DNA from: a virus
IMG/VR virus record: IMGVR_UViG_3300048833_000243
Coordinates: 1-23,523 of that record
Strand: one strand, 5' to 3'
Length of the DNA stretch: 23,523 nt
Below the pieces are notes generated by a model that saw nothing but the letters and a program-made list of their open reading frames with translations, ran no database searches and had not been told where the DNA came from. Positions 1 to 6,850 of the stretch are shown piece by piece; within the stretch, counting starts at the first letter, position 1; every line of letters begins with the position of its first letter. Position numbers and translations under genes: made by a program.

Positions 1-1515
1 TGGCGCGACACACACTGGCAGCGCGACGAGGCCGACCTCGAGGTGCGCTACCTGGCGCAGCAGATCGTCGACAAGATCAAGATCGAGGCCTTCGAGATCG
101 AGGCGACCGACGGCCAGAAGAGCGTGTTCCGCGCCTTCGACAAGCTGGTCGACAGCAAGAAGGAAGAGGACTGGAGCGCGACCGACAAGGCGCTGCGCAC
201 CAAGGTGGAGGCGATCCGCAAGAAGCTGGGCGAGAAGCGCTCGAAGCGGCGGAACTGGGCGGTGACCTCGGGCAATGCCGGCAAGACCACGGCCATGCTG
301 CAGCAGGCGCAAAGCCTCAAGTCGCTGCCTATCGAGCGGCTCGATGCCGACCCGATGCTGTTCAATTGCAGGAACGTGACGCTGCGCTTCCGGCGCGAGC
401 TGGACCCGGAGCGGCCGGATGACTCGGCCGAGCGCTGGGTGGGCGAGATCGACGTGCTCGACCACGACCGCGACCACATGATCACCAAGCTCGCCGACGT
501 CGACTACGATCCCGAGGCGACCTGCCCGTACTTCCTCGAGCAGTTCCTGTCCAAGGTGCAGCCCTCGGCCGTGCACCGCAAATATCTTCAGGTCGTGACG
601 GCCTATGCGCTGCTGATCGCCGGCAACGATGCCCAGCGGCTGATCTACCACTACGGCACCGGTGCTAACGGCAAGTCGGTCTTCATCGAGCTGATCGGCC
701 GGCTCGCCGGCAGCTATCGCTCGATCGCCTCGCCCGAGACGGTGACCGGCGACGGGCAGCGGCAGGGGCAGCAGGCCAACCCCGACATCGCCCGGCTGCA
801 CAATACCCGCCTGGTGACGATCGAGGAGCTGCCCAAGCACACGCCGCTGCGCGAGGAGCTGGTGAAGGCGCTGACCGGCGGCACCAAGATCCTCGCGCGC
901 TTCCTCAACAAGGACTTCTTCGAGTTCATGCCTGTGTTCGTGCCGGTGCTCTCCGGCAACTCCAAGCCGGCGATCAACGGCGCCGACTACGGCATCTGGC
1001 GGCGCCTGCTGCCCGTGCTGTGGGGCGTGACCATTCCCGAGGACGAGCGGATCGCGCCCTCCCTGCTGGCCGAGAAACTCGATGCCGAGCGGCCGGGCAT
1101 TCTCAACTGGCTCATCGAGGGGATGGAACTCTACCTCAAGTTCGGGCTCGACCCTTTCATCCCGCCCGAGGTGCGCGAGTTCTGGCAGGACTATCGCGAG
1201 GAGCGCGACAATATCGGGGTGTTCCTCGAGGTGGCACTGACAGCCGAGCCAGGCGGCGAGGTGAAGGCCGGTGCGATCTACAAGGCCTATACCGAGTGGT
1301 GCGAGGTGAACGCCATGCGCCCGGCCTCGCAGCGATCGTTCGGCGACAGCCTCGGCGAGCGCGGGCTCAAGAAGAAGCGCGGCAACTACGTGGTCTATCT
1401 CGACGTGCGACTGGTGCCCACCGCCAGCAAGTTCACCGAGGGCGTGCCCGGCAGCGCGTCGTCTCCGCCCCCCACCCCCTCCGACGATCCCGGCTGGCAG
1501 CCCCCGACCCCCTAG
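1..1515 (+). CDS. P4-type primase / superfamily 3 helicase, 3' part
   Basis: The reading frame is open from base 1, so the gene begins upstream; the GTG at 43 is internal rather than a convincing start. The visible part is the helicase half of a phage/plasmid primase (D5/P4 family), which unwinds DNA and primes phage replication. The Walker A motif GTGANGKS is at 655-678. A Walker B-like segment (TIEEL) lies near 820, followed by the helix-rich superfamily 3 core and a sensor-like asparagine (LSGNSKP, near 950-970). The C-terminus (about 1140-1430) resembles the winged-helix tail of TIGR01613-type proteins, with motifs such as EFWQDYREE and YKAYTEWCE. The last 25 residues are proline/serine-rich. 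Any primase active site would lie upstream of the window. The gene is followed by a repeat-rich non-coding region that could be regulatory or an origin. The family call is strong; the exact subfamily is not resolved. Confidence 0.9.
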   Translation, partial: WRDTHWQRDEADLEVRYLAQQIVDKIKIEAFEIEATDGQKSVFRAFDKLVDSKKEEDWSATDKALRTKVEAIRKKLGEKRSKRRNWAVTSGNAGKTTAMLQQAQSLKSLPIERLDADPMLFNCRNVTLRFRRELDPERPDDSAERWVGEIDVLDHDRDHMITKLADVDYDPEATCPYFLEQFLSKVQPSAVHRKYLQVVTAYALLIAGNDAQRLIYHYGTGANGKSVFIELIGRLAGSYRSIASPETVTGDGQRQGQQANPDIARLHNTRLVTIEELPKHTPLREELVKALTGGTKILARFLNKDFFEFMPVFVPVLSGNSKPAINGADYGIWRRLLPVLWGVTIPEDERIAPSLLAEKLDAERPGILNWLIEGMELYLKFGLDPFIPPEVREFWQDYREERDNIGVFLEVALTAEPGGEVKAGAIYKAYTEWCEVNAMRPASQRSFGDSLGERGLKKKRGNYVVYLDVRLVPTASKFTEGVPGSASSPPPTPSDDPGWQPPTP

Positions 1516-1539
1516 GGCGCAGTCCGGCCCGCGCGCATC

Positions 1540-1553
1540 CCGCAAAATTGCGG
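1540..1553. repeat. CCGCAA-TTGCGG palindromic site, copy 1
   Basis: Six-base arms CCGCAA and TTGCGG flank a two-base AA centre, 25 bases after the primase stop. The downstream GCGCGACCC resembles what follows the related palindrome at 14378-14391. It may be a protein-binding site or a weak hairpin. Confidence 0.45.
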
Positions 1554-1633
1554 CGCGCGACCCCAGCGGTGGAGACAGTCGCGCCTCTGGCGCCACGCCC
1601 CGCACCCCTCCCAAGGCGAAGAAAAACGGAAGT

Positions 1634-1675
1634 CTCGACCGTCTCCGCGCTGCCGCGCGGCGACAGACGGTCGAG
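1634..1675. other. Long two-part hairpin
   Basis: CTCGACCGTCT (1634-1644) pairs perfectly with AGACGGTCGAG (1665-1675). Inside it CCGCGC (1645-1650) pairs with GCGCGG (1655-1660) around a four-base loop, leaving a CGAC bulge at 1661-1664. That gives 17 pairs. There is no T-run directly after it on the plus strand. On the minus strand an interrupted T-run begins some bases beyond the stem. It could end primase transcription, form a cruciform, or be a binding site. Confidence 0.6.
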
Positions 1676-1904
1676 AGAGTTAAGTGATAGTCGAATGCGA
1701 CTGTCTGCGGGTCAATACAATAGCAAAATCAACGGTTTGCAGACAATCGCAGACAGTGTGGACCTTCCTCTTCGCGTATACGTAGAGGGGGTGTGGGGTG
1801 GGCTGTTTCGAGTGCTGGTTGTCGAGGTCGATGCTCATCACGTTGGGGCAACTGTCTCGACCCTCTCCACTCTCTCTAACTCACTCTGCCTACGGCATTT
1901 TTCA

Positions 1905-1939
1905 TTGAGAGACAGTCTTGAGGGACTGTCTTGACTGTC
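1905..1939 (+). repeat. 13-bp tandem repeats forming a leader hairpin
   Basis: TTGAGAGACAGTC (1905-1917) is followed directly by TTGAGGGACTGTC (1918-1930; 11 of 13 identical) and a shortened TTGACTGTC (1931-1939). AGACAGTC at 1910-1917 can pair with GACTGTCT at 1924-1931, giving an eight-pair stem and six-base loop, or with the next copy at 1933-1940. These alternative pairings sit next to the AGGAG at 1942-1946, so folding or protein binding here could control the NusG-like gene. Confidence 0.55.
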
Positions 1940-1952
1940 TGAGGAGCGGCTT

Positions 1953-2684
1953 ATGGGCAAGATCGTTGCGAAGTGGCGTGATGAGCAGGGCATCGAGCAC
2001 ACCGAGGTGCGGCAGGGCGGGCTCCAGCGGCTCAGTGCGACACGTTCCGCGCTGGTTTGGCCGAAGCGGATGCTGGCCGCTCTGCACTGGTATGCGATCA
2101 AGGTGCGCGCCGGCACGGAGTTCGCGGTGGAGGCGATCCTCGAACGGCGCGGCTTCGTCGCCATCGTGCCGATGCATACCGAGTATCGCCGCGCCAACCG
2201 CTATGTGCGGCGGAAGACCAAGCGGAGCTATGTGATCGCGCCGAGCTATGTGCTGATCGGGTTCAACGAGGCGCAGCTGCGTGGCGGTGTCCTGGCGAGG
2301 GTGAAGCTGGCCAAGGGCAGGAGCGTCGTGCGGCTCGTCGGGGCGGCGGCGCCGTGGGAGCAGGTGTTCGCGATCTCGATGGTGATGTCGGTGGTGGGCC
2401 TCGGCGAGCAGGCCTGGCGGATGGACGGCGAGAAGACGGCCACCTTCATCAAGGAGAATGGGTCGATCGAGGCGCCGGTCGAGTTCGAGCATATGGGCAT
2501 GCGCGCTGGGCGAGAGTTCAAGGTCGGCGATATGGTGCAGGTGGTGGAAGGATCGCTCGCCGGGCTGACCGCCCGGGTGGCTGCCATCGACGGGATCGCC
2601 GCCAAGGTGCTGCTGCCGCTGTTCGGCAAGCAGGACCAGGAGTTCCCGCTCAAGGTCTCGGACCTCGAGCCGGTGGACGACTGA
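1953..2684 (+). CDS. NusG/RfaH-like transcription elongation factor (putative antiterminator)
   Basis: A 243-residue protein with ATG at 1953 and AGGAG at 1942-1946, six bases ahead. After a 44-residue N-terminal extension comes an NGN-type domain (about 45-145): HWYAIKVRAGTEFAVE, then RRGFVAIVPMHTEY and SYVIAPSYVLIGF match the NusG/RfaH strand-helix-strand core that binds RNA polymerase. Residues 188-240 form a KOW domain (FKVGDMVQVVEGSLAGLTARV, with IDGIAAKV after it). NusG-family proteins travel with RNA polymerase and affect pausing and termination; specialised paralogues such as RfaH act on particular operons. The gene sits between a repeat array and a terminator-containing leader ahead of the packaging genes, so I infer a late-gene antiterminator. 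The family is clear; the function is not shown by sequence alone. It is too diverged and too phage-embedded to be the housekeeping nusG. Confidence 0.85.
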   Translation: MGKIVAKWRDEQGIEHTEVRQGGLQRLSATRSALVWPKRMLAALHWYAIKVRAGTEFAVEAILERRGFVAIVPMHTEYRRANRYVRRKTKRSYVIAPSYVLIGFNEAQLRGGVLARVKLAKGRSVVRLVGAAAPWEQVFAISMVMSVVGLGEQAWRMDGEKTATFIKENGSIEAPVEFEHMGMRAGREFKVGDMVQVVEGSLAGLTARVAAIDGIAAKVLLPLFGKQDQEFPLKVSDLEPVDD

Positions 2685-2695
2685 CAGAACGGCTA

Positions 2696-2723
2696 TTGAC
2701 CGACTGAGGCGAAGCACCATAGC
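2696..2723 (+). promoter_or_regulatory. Candidate sigma-70-type late promoter
   Basis: TTGACC at 2696-2701 matches five of six bases of a -35 box. CATAGC at 2718-2723, after 16 bases, is a weak -10 with three matches (ATAGCT at 17-base spacing is an alternative). It starts 12 bases after the NusG-like stop codon and would drive the leader and packaging genes. Weak support; start-site mapping would decide. Confidence 0.35.
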
Positions 2724-2733
2724 TTCCCATCCC

Positions 2734-2777
2734 AACGGACGATCCGTTGATCCGTCGCAGGCCGCCTCACCGAGGCG
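2734..2777 (+). other. Two short hairpins in the leader
   Basis: AACGGA (2734-2739) pairs with TCCGTT (2743-2748) around a three-base loop. CGCCTC (2763-2768) pairs with GAGGCG (2772-2777), again around a three-base loop. If transcription starts at the candidate promoter they lie at the very 5' end of the transcript, ahead of the terminator at 2845. Their placement recalls the two-hairpin put sites of phage HK022, but there is no sequence evidence of homology. Confidence 0.45.
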
Positions 2778-2844
2778 CGATACCCGAGCGGCGAGCGGAC
2801 CCAGGTAGAAATGCCGAACGCCCGCCATGTGCCCAAAGTGATGT

Positions 2845-2878
2845 GCCCGCCCTGGCGACAGCGGCGGGCTTTTCGTTT
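2845..2878 (+). terminator. Intrinsic terminator
   Basis: GCCCGCC (2845-2851) pairs with GGCGGGC (2863-2869). CTG/CAG extends the stem around a GCGA loop, with one bulged C, and TTTTCGTTT follows directly. This is the clearest rho-independent terminator in the window. It lies between the NusG-like gene and the HNH/terminase genes, so transcription from upstream must pass it to reach the structural genes. Confidence 0.8.
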
Positions 2879-2962
2879 CCGGGTCTAGTCTTGAGGCGGC
2901 AGCATCCATGGTTGCGCACGATGGTGCGGGGGTGGGCTCGTCGGTTGTCGCCTCACCATCGA

Positions 2963-2974
2963 CCGCAAATTTGC
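2963..2974. repeat. CCGCAAATTTGC site, copy 2
   Basis: GCAAATTTGC (2965-2974) is a perfect palindrome. The 14 bases 2961-2974 are identical to 14376-14389. It lies just upstream of the GGAGG of the HNH gene, a suitable place for a repressor. Confidence 0.4.
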
Positions 2975-2985
2975 ATCGGAGGTGG

Positions 2986-3357
2986 ATGTTGGGGAAGCTC
3001 AAGGCCCTGCCATCGCGCCTCGCCACACTGACACCACGCATCGGGTTCGCACCGGGTGACGCCAAGGCGGCGGATACCTCGCGCACCGTGATGGCGCCAT
3101 GGCGCGCCTGGTACAAGACCGAACGCTGGCGCAAGCTACGGCACGAGGTGTTCCTGCGCGACCTCTACAAGTGCCAGCGCACCGGCGTGCTGTGTGTCGG
3201 CAAGCATCCGGCGCCGAACAGTCCGGTCGCCAACCACAAGGTTCCGCACAAGGGCGATGAGGCCCTGTTCTGGGACATCAACAACATCGAGACGGTGTCG
3301 AAGGAAGTGCACGACGGGCTGATCCAGTCCGAAGAGCGCGCGCTGCCTCGGACATAG
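2986..3357 (+). CDS. HNH endonuclease, packaging-associated
   Basis: A 123-residue protein; the frame is open further upstream, but ATG 2986 has GGAGG at 2978-2982 and gives a natural N-terminus, despite tight three-base spacing. The conserved phage block PWRAWYKTERWRKLRHEVFLRD is at about 38-59. The HNH core follows: H84 (in ANHKVPHKGDEALFWD), N99/N100 and H109 (in VSKEVHDG). HNH proteins next to terminase genes are known to work with terminase in DNA packaging and cohesive-end cutting in HK97-like phages. The zinc-binding cysteines usual in this family are partly missing: only C63 and C70 remain in the first loop, and the second pair (normally CxxCH) is replaced by SKEVH. It may use a degenerate or metal-free scaffold. 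It is followed by a G9 tract. Confidence 0.8.
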   Translation: MLGKLKALPSRLATLTPRIGFAPGDAKAADTSRTVMAPWRAWYKTERWRKLRHEVFLRDLYKCQRTGVLCVGKHPAPNSPVANHKVPHKGDEALFWDINNIETVSKEVHDGLIQSEERALPRT

Positions 3358-3430
3358 GGGGGGGGTCGAAAGTCTGGAACCCCTCCGCTTTCTGGACCGG
3401 CCCCTACCTCATTCAAGGATTTTTTATCTG
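3358..3430 (+). other. HNH-terminase gap with G9 tract; possible cos region
   Basis: Nine Gs (3357-3365) begin in the HNH stop codon and run into TCGAAAGTC. In several HK97-type phages the cohesive-end site lies between the HNH and small terminase genes. The G-rich stretch here is the natural candidate, but nothing in the sequence proves it. AAGGA at 3415-3419 is the likely ribosome binding site for the next gene. Confidence 0.3.
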
Positions 3431-3913
3431 GTGGACGGGAATTTTGACCTCTTTGGGCTGCCGATCGTCGACCGGTCGGCTGGTCCGGGTCGGCCGCCAT
3501 ATGTGGTGACCGAGAAAAACTCCAACAAAGTCAAGCTGTTGCTGGCTCTTGGCTGGGCGAACCAGCGGATCGCCAACGGTCTTGGCATCTCGCTGGCGAC
3601 GCTGAAGCGGTATTTTAGAGCCGAGCTCAAAGTGCGCGACATCATGCGCGATCAACTCGAAGCCCGTCGAATCGAGATGGCGATGGAGCAGGTGAACGCC
3701 GGCAACGTCGCCGCACACAAGGTCCTGGCCAACCTCATCGACCGCAACGATCGTATGGAGGTAGAGCGCCAGATGGCGGCGGCGCCTGCCCAGCCGACTT
3801 CGGAGAAGGGTCCGATGGGCAAGAAGGTCGCGGAGAAGCAGCGAGCAATCGATGCGGACGCCGACCTGATGGCCGAGCTCGAAACCGAAGCTGCCGGCAA
3901 TGCTCGACACTGA
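3431..3913 (+). CDS. Terminase small subunit-like DNA-binding protein
   Basis: A 160-residue protein starting at GTG 3431, with AAGGA 11 bases upstream; no better start is available. Residues 31-60 hold a helix-turn-helix (NKVKLLLALGW, then IANGLGISLATLKRYF), followed by a charged helical part (VRDIMRDQLEARRIEMAMEQ) and an alanine/lysine-rich tail. The arrangement of a DNA-binding head with an oligomerising helix is that of small terminase subunits, which recognise the phage packaging site and hand DNA to the large subunit. It lies directly ahead of the large subunit and overlaps it by 14 bases. I recognise the family from alphaproteobacterial prophages, where it is sometimes annotated only as a helix-turn-helix protein. 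Confidence 0.75.
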   Translation: MDGNFDLFGLPIVDRSAGPGRPPYVVTEKNSNKVKLLLALGWANQRIANGLGISLATLKRYFRAELKVRDIMRDQLEARRIEMAMEQVNAGNVAAHKVLANLIDRNDRMEVERQMAAAPAQPTSEKGPMGKKVAEKQRAIDADADLMAELETEAAGNARH

Positions 3914-5612
3914 CCTTCCTCGCTTCTCGTGCCCCGACTGGTGGGAGAGGCTGCAGGCTGGCGAGATGCCGATGCCGTCGGTGCCGCTCGATGAAGACCG
4001 AGCCGCGAAGGCGGTGGCTTTCTTCAACCGGCTGCGGCTGCCGGACGTGCCCGGGACGCCGACCATGGCCGAGGCCTGCGGCGAGTGGTTTCGCGAGATC
4101 CTTTGCGCGTTCCTTGCCAGCAGCGACCCGGAGACCAAGCGGCGCTTGGTCTGGGAACTGCTCTGCATGGTCCCGAAGAAAAACTCGAAGACGACCTATG
4201 TCGCGGCCCTCGGGTTGACGGCGCTATTTCTGGAAGAAGCGCCGAACCGACAGATGCTCATCGTGGCGCCGAGCCAGAACATATCGGAGCGCTGCTTCGG
4301 CCAGGCACAGGGCATGATCCGGCTGGACCCGCGGCTCGATGCCATCTTCGGAGTGCAGGACCACCTCAAGTGCATTACCCGCCGAAAGACGGGTACCAAA
4401 CTCGAGGTGAAAACCTTCGATACCACGATCGTCACCGGCGAGATCCCGGTACTGACGATCATCGACGAGCTGCATGAGATCGGCAAGAAGGCGAAGGCCG
4501 CCGCGGTGATGCAGCAGATCAGGGGTGGCGGCATTACGCAGCAGGGTGGCCAGGTGCTAATGATCACCACCCAGAGCGACGAGACCCCCGCCGGGGTATG
4601 GAAGACCGAGCTAGACAAGGCGCGCAGGATTCGTGACGGCAAAGGTGGCAAGGCACCCATCCTGCTGCCGGTGCTGTACGAGTTTCCGCAGGAGCTCCAG
4701 CGCAACCAGGACTATTGGCGCGACCGCCGAAACTGGCCGATCGTCTTGCCGAACCTTGGCCTGTCGATCGACGAGCAGCGACTCGTTGAGGACTATGAAA
4801 ACAACGGCGTCGTCAGCAAGGAAGCCGAGCAGATCTGGGCCAGCCAGCATCTCAACATCGAGATCGGTGTAGGCATCGGTGGTGATGCATGGGCTGGCGC
4901 AGTGCACTGGCAAGCTTGCGCCGAGAAGCTATGCGGCCTGAGTGATCTGCTTCGCCGCTCCGAGGTGTGCACGCTTGGCGTTGACTGGGGTGGCGCGGAC
5001 GACCTGGCTGCCCTGTATGTCATCGGCCGGGAGAAACGTACGAAGCGCTGGCTGGGCTGGGGCCGCGCCTGGGCGCGACCGACAGTCTTCGAGCAGCGCA
5101 AAGGAATCGCCCAGCGCTTGCGCCAGTTCGAAGACGACGGGGACCTCGTGATCGCCCGCTCTGGTGAAGAGCAAGCCGAAATGGCGGCGGCAATCTGCCG
5201 TGAGGTGGCTGACAGTGGACTGCTCCCAGAGGCAGCCGGCATCGGCCTCGACAGCGCCGGAGTGGCTCTGCTGCTGGATGCGCTCGAAGCGGAGCGACTT
5301 GTGCAGCCCCAGGTGGTCGCGGTGACGCAGGGCTGGAAACTGCAAACCGCAATCTCGTCGGTCCCGCTGAAGCTGGAAGACCGTCGCATGGTTCACGGAG
5401 ATCAACCCATCATGTCGTGGAGTGTCGGCAACGCCAAGCAGACGCTGCGCGGCAGCAACTACGTGGTCACGAAGGAAGTCTCCGGCGCGGCCAAGATTGA
5501 CATGCTGATGGCGATGTTCAACGCGGCCATGCTGATGTTCGCCAACCCTGAAGCCGCGAGCGGCGGCCGCATCGACGACTATTTCGATGCGCTCCTGGGC
5601 GAACCGGCATGA
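3900..5612 (+). CDS. terL: Terminase large subunit
   Basis: A 570-residue packaging motor of the HK97 (Terminase_1) type. The ATPase part has a variant Walker A motif VPKKNSKTT (91-99), a Walker B VLTIIDE (184-190), and a coupling segment MITTQSD (221-227). The nuclease part has GVDWGG with D362, a second acidic position in GIGLDSAG (D451), and a late aspartate in KIDMLMAMFNA. It pumps phage DNA into the prohead and cuts concatemers. It starts inside the end of the small subunit gene and ends overlapping the portal start by four bases (ATGA), so translation is probably coupled. All expected motifs are present and the length is normal. Confidence 0.95.
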   Translation: MLDTDLPRFSCPDWWERLQAGEMPMPSVPLDEDRAAKAVAFFNRLRLPDVPGTPTMAEACGEWFREILCAFLASSDPETKRRLVWELLCMVPKKNSKTTYVAALGLTALFLEEAPNRQMLIVAPSQNISERCFGQAQGMIRLDPRLDAIFGVQDHLKCITRRKTGTKLEVKTFDTTIVTGEIPVLTIIDELHEIGKKAKAAAVMQQIRGGGITQQGGQVLMITTQSDETPAGVWKTELDKARRIRDGKGGKAPILLPVLYEFPQELQRNQDYWRDRRNWPIVLPNLGLSIDEQRLVEDYENNGVVSKEAEQIWASQHLNIEIGVGIGGDAWAGAVHWQACAEKLCGLSDLLRRSEVCTLGVDWGGADDLAALYVIGREKRTKRWLGWGRAWARPTVFEQRKGIAQRLRQFEDDGDLVIARSGEEQAEMAAAICREVADSGLLPEAAGIGLDSAGVALLLDALEAERLVQPQVVAVTQGWKLQTAISSVPLKLEDRRMVHGDQPIMSWSVGNAKQTLRGSNYVVTKEVSGAAKIDMLMAMFNAAMLMFANPEAASGGRIDDYFDALLGEPA

Positions 5613-6850
5613 ACCGCTTTGTTGCGGCGTTGACCGTGCTGCTGGCGAAGGACACCTCGCGCGCTGTGTCGCTCACGGAGCCAAAGTACTGGAAGGACGA
5701 AACGTTCGCCGAGAGCGGAGCGTCCGACGACGGCGCCAGCGTGATGGGGCTATCGGCCGCCTGGGCGTGCGTGAACCTCCTGATGGGGACAATCGGCTCG
5801 CTGCCGTTGATGGTCTACGCCACGACCAACGACGGCGGCCGTGAGGTGGCCAAGGATCACTGGCTTTATCGCCTGCTCCACGACAGCCCCAACTCACTGC
5901 AGACCGCCGTCGACTTCTGGGAGTTCCTGGCCGGCAGTATCGAGCTGGAAGGCAACGGCTTCGCCCGCAAGGTCAGGAACGGAGGGCGGGTCGTCAGCCT
6001 GGTGCCGGTACCGCCGCGGCTGCCAACAGTGCGGATGCTCGGCAACGGAAGGCTTGGCTACCGGTGGAGCGAAGGCGGGCAGTCATTCGATCTAACGAGC
6101 GACGATGTGCTTCACATCCGCGGCCCGGGCGGCAATCCACTCGGGGGCATGTCCGCGTTGTCGTTCGGCGCGAAGACGTTCGGCCTTGCCATGTCGATCA
6201 ATCGAGCTGCGGCCGCCACGTTCCGAAACGGGTTGCGCCCGTCAGTCCTGATCTCGTTCAAGGAATGGCTGAGCAAAGAGCGGCGCGACGAGGTCTACGC
6301 GGCCATCCAGCAGAAGTATCAAGGGGACCTGAACGCAGGCCGACCCTTCATCGCAGAGGGCGGGCAGACGGTTTCAACCCTGACAATGAACCCGGAAGAC
6401 GCGCAGATGCTGGAATCGCGCGGCTTCAGTGTTGAGGAAATCTGTCGCTTCTTCGGCGTACCGCCGTTCATGGTCGGGCATACCGAGAAGACCACGAGTT
6501 GGGGCACCGGCATCGAGCAGCAGACGCTTGGGTTCGTGAAGTTCACGTTGCGCCGCCGGCTGAAGCGGATCGAGCAGGCGATCGAGAAGCAGCTGCTGAC
6601 AGCCGAGGACCGCGCCGCCGGCATCGTTGTGGAATTCAGCCTCGAGGGACTTCTCCGCGGCGATAGTGGCGGACGCGCCAGCTTCTACCAGTCGGCACTC
6701 ACCAATGGCTGGATGACGATCAACGAAGTTCGCCAGCTCGAGAACCTGCCGCCCGTCGACGGCGGCGAGCTGCCGCGCATGCAGTCGCAGAACGTGCCGA
6801 TCACCGATGCCGGCCAGCCGGCCCTACCAGCCCCTGGGGGTGAGGAATGA
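5609..6850 (+). CDS. Portal protein, HK97 family
   Basis: A 413-residue portal protein, forming the dodecameric ring at the capsid vertex through which DNA passes. Recognisable blocks are SAAWACVNLLMGTIGSLPL (about 49-67), HWLYRLLHDSPN (83-94), the wing (DFWEFLAGSIELEGNGFARK), IRGPGGNPLGGMSAL and the C-terminal GFSVEEICRFFGVPPFMVG followed by TSWGTGIEQQ. The ATG overlaps the terminase stop (ATGA), and the stop overlaps the protease start in the same way, so the three genes form one translational unit. Length is normal for the family. Confidence 0.95.
   Translation: MNRFVAALTVLLAKDTSRAVSLTEPKYWKDETFAESGASDDGASVMGLSAAWACVNLLMGTIGSLPLMVYATTNDGGREVAKDHWLYRLLHDSPNSLQTAVDFWEFLAGSIELEGNGFARKVRNGGRVVSLVPVPPRLPTVRMLGNGRLGYRWSEGGQSFDLTSDDVLHIRGPGGNPLGGMSALSFGAKTFGLAMSINRAAAATFRNGLRPSVLISFKEWLSKERRDEVYAAIQQKYQGDLNAGRPFIAEGGQTVSTLTMNPEDAQMLESRGFSVEEICRFFGVPPFMVGHTEKTTSWGTGIEQQTLGFVKFTLRRRLKRIEQAIEKQLLTAEDRAAGIVVEFSLEGLLRGDSGGRASFYQSALTNGWMTINEVRQLENLPPVDGGELPRMQSQNVPITDAGQPALPAPGGEE

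Larger units (their letters stand above)
1573..1940. promoter_or_regulatory. Array of AGACAGTC / GACTGTCT motifs
   Basis: Exact copies of AGACAGTC occur at 1573-1580 and 1910-1917. Exact copies of its complement GACTGTCT occur at 1699-1706, 1924-1931 and 1933-1940. One-mismatch versions are at 1741-1748 (AGACAATC), 1751-1758 (AGACAGTG) and 1850-1857 (AACTGTCT). By chance a given 8-mer is expected about 0.01 times in this stretch counting both strands. The array ends one base before the Shine-Dalgarno motif of the NusG-like gene. Likely an operator array or iteron-like binding region; the protein that binds it is unknown. Confidence 0.6.
1516..1952. other. 437-bp non-coding, repeat-rich regulatory region
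   Basis: No credible gene lies between the primase stop and the NusG-like start; open frames here are arginine-rich shadows. The region holds a CCGCAA-type palindrome (1540-1553), a large hairpin (1634-1675), a palindromic octamer CGTATACG (1775-1782), and many copies of AGACAGTC or its complement. GTCTCGACC occurs at 1632-1640 and again at 1855-1863, in near-identical 15-base contexts. The stretch from about 1680 to 1765 is visibly richer in A and T than its surroundings. I infer a promoter/operator region for the NusG-like gene, or possibly a replication origin next to the helicase gene. Confidence 0.7.
2685..2985 (+). other. Leader-like non-coding region before the packaging genes
   Basis: No convincing gene is present; a 94-residue plus-strand frame starting at 2747 is an arginine/proline-rich shadow overlapping the HNH gene in another frame. 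In order the region holds a possible promoter, two short hairpins, an intrinsic terminator, and a palindrome next to the HNH ribosome binding site. Confidence 0.6.

Noticed and set aside
1020-1934. A 304-residue plus-strand frame bridging the primase end and the non-coding region
   Set aside because: Its first half is an arginine-rich shadow of the primase, and the rest crosses the hairpin and repeat array without coding-like composition.
1905-1939. CRISPR-like repeats
   Set aside because: The repeats are 13 bases, directly adjacent, without spacers of regular length, and no cas genes are present.
2747-3031. Possible small gene in the leader
   Set aside because: It reads through the terminator and the HNH start in another frame, is arginine/proline-rich, and has no ribosome binding site.
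1902-3134. A 410-residue minus-strand frame over the NusG-like gene
   Set aside because: Composition is arginine/histidine/leucine-biased and it runs opposite a well-supported gene, a terminator and the HNH start.
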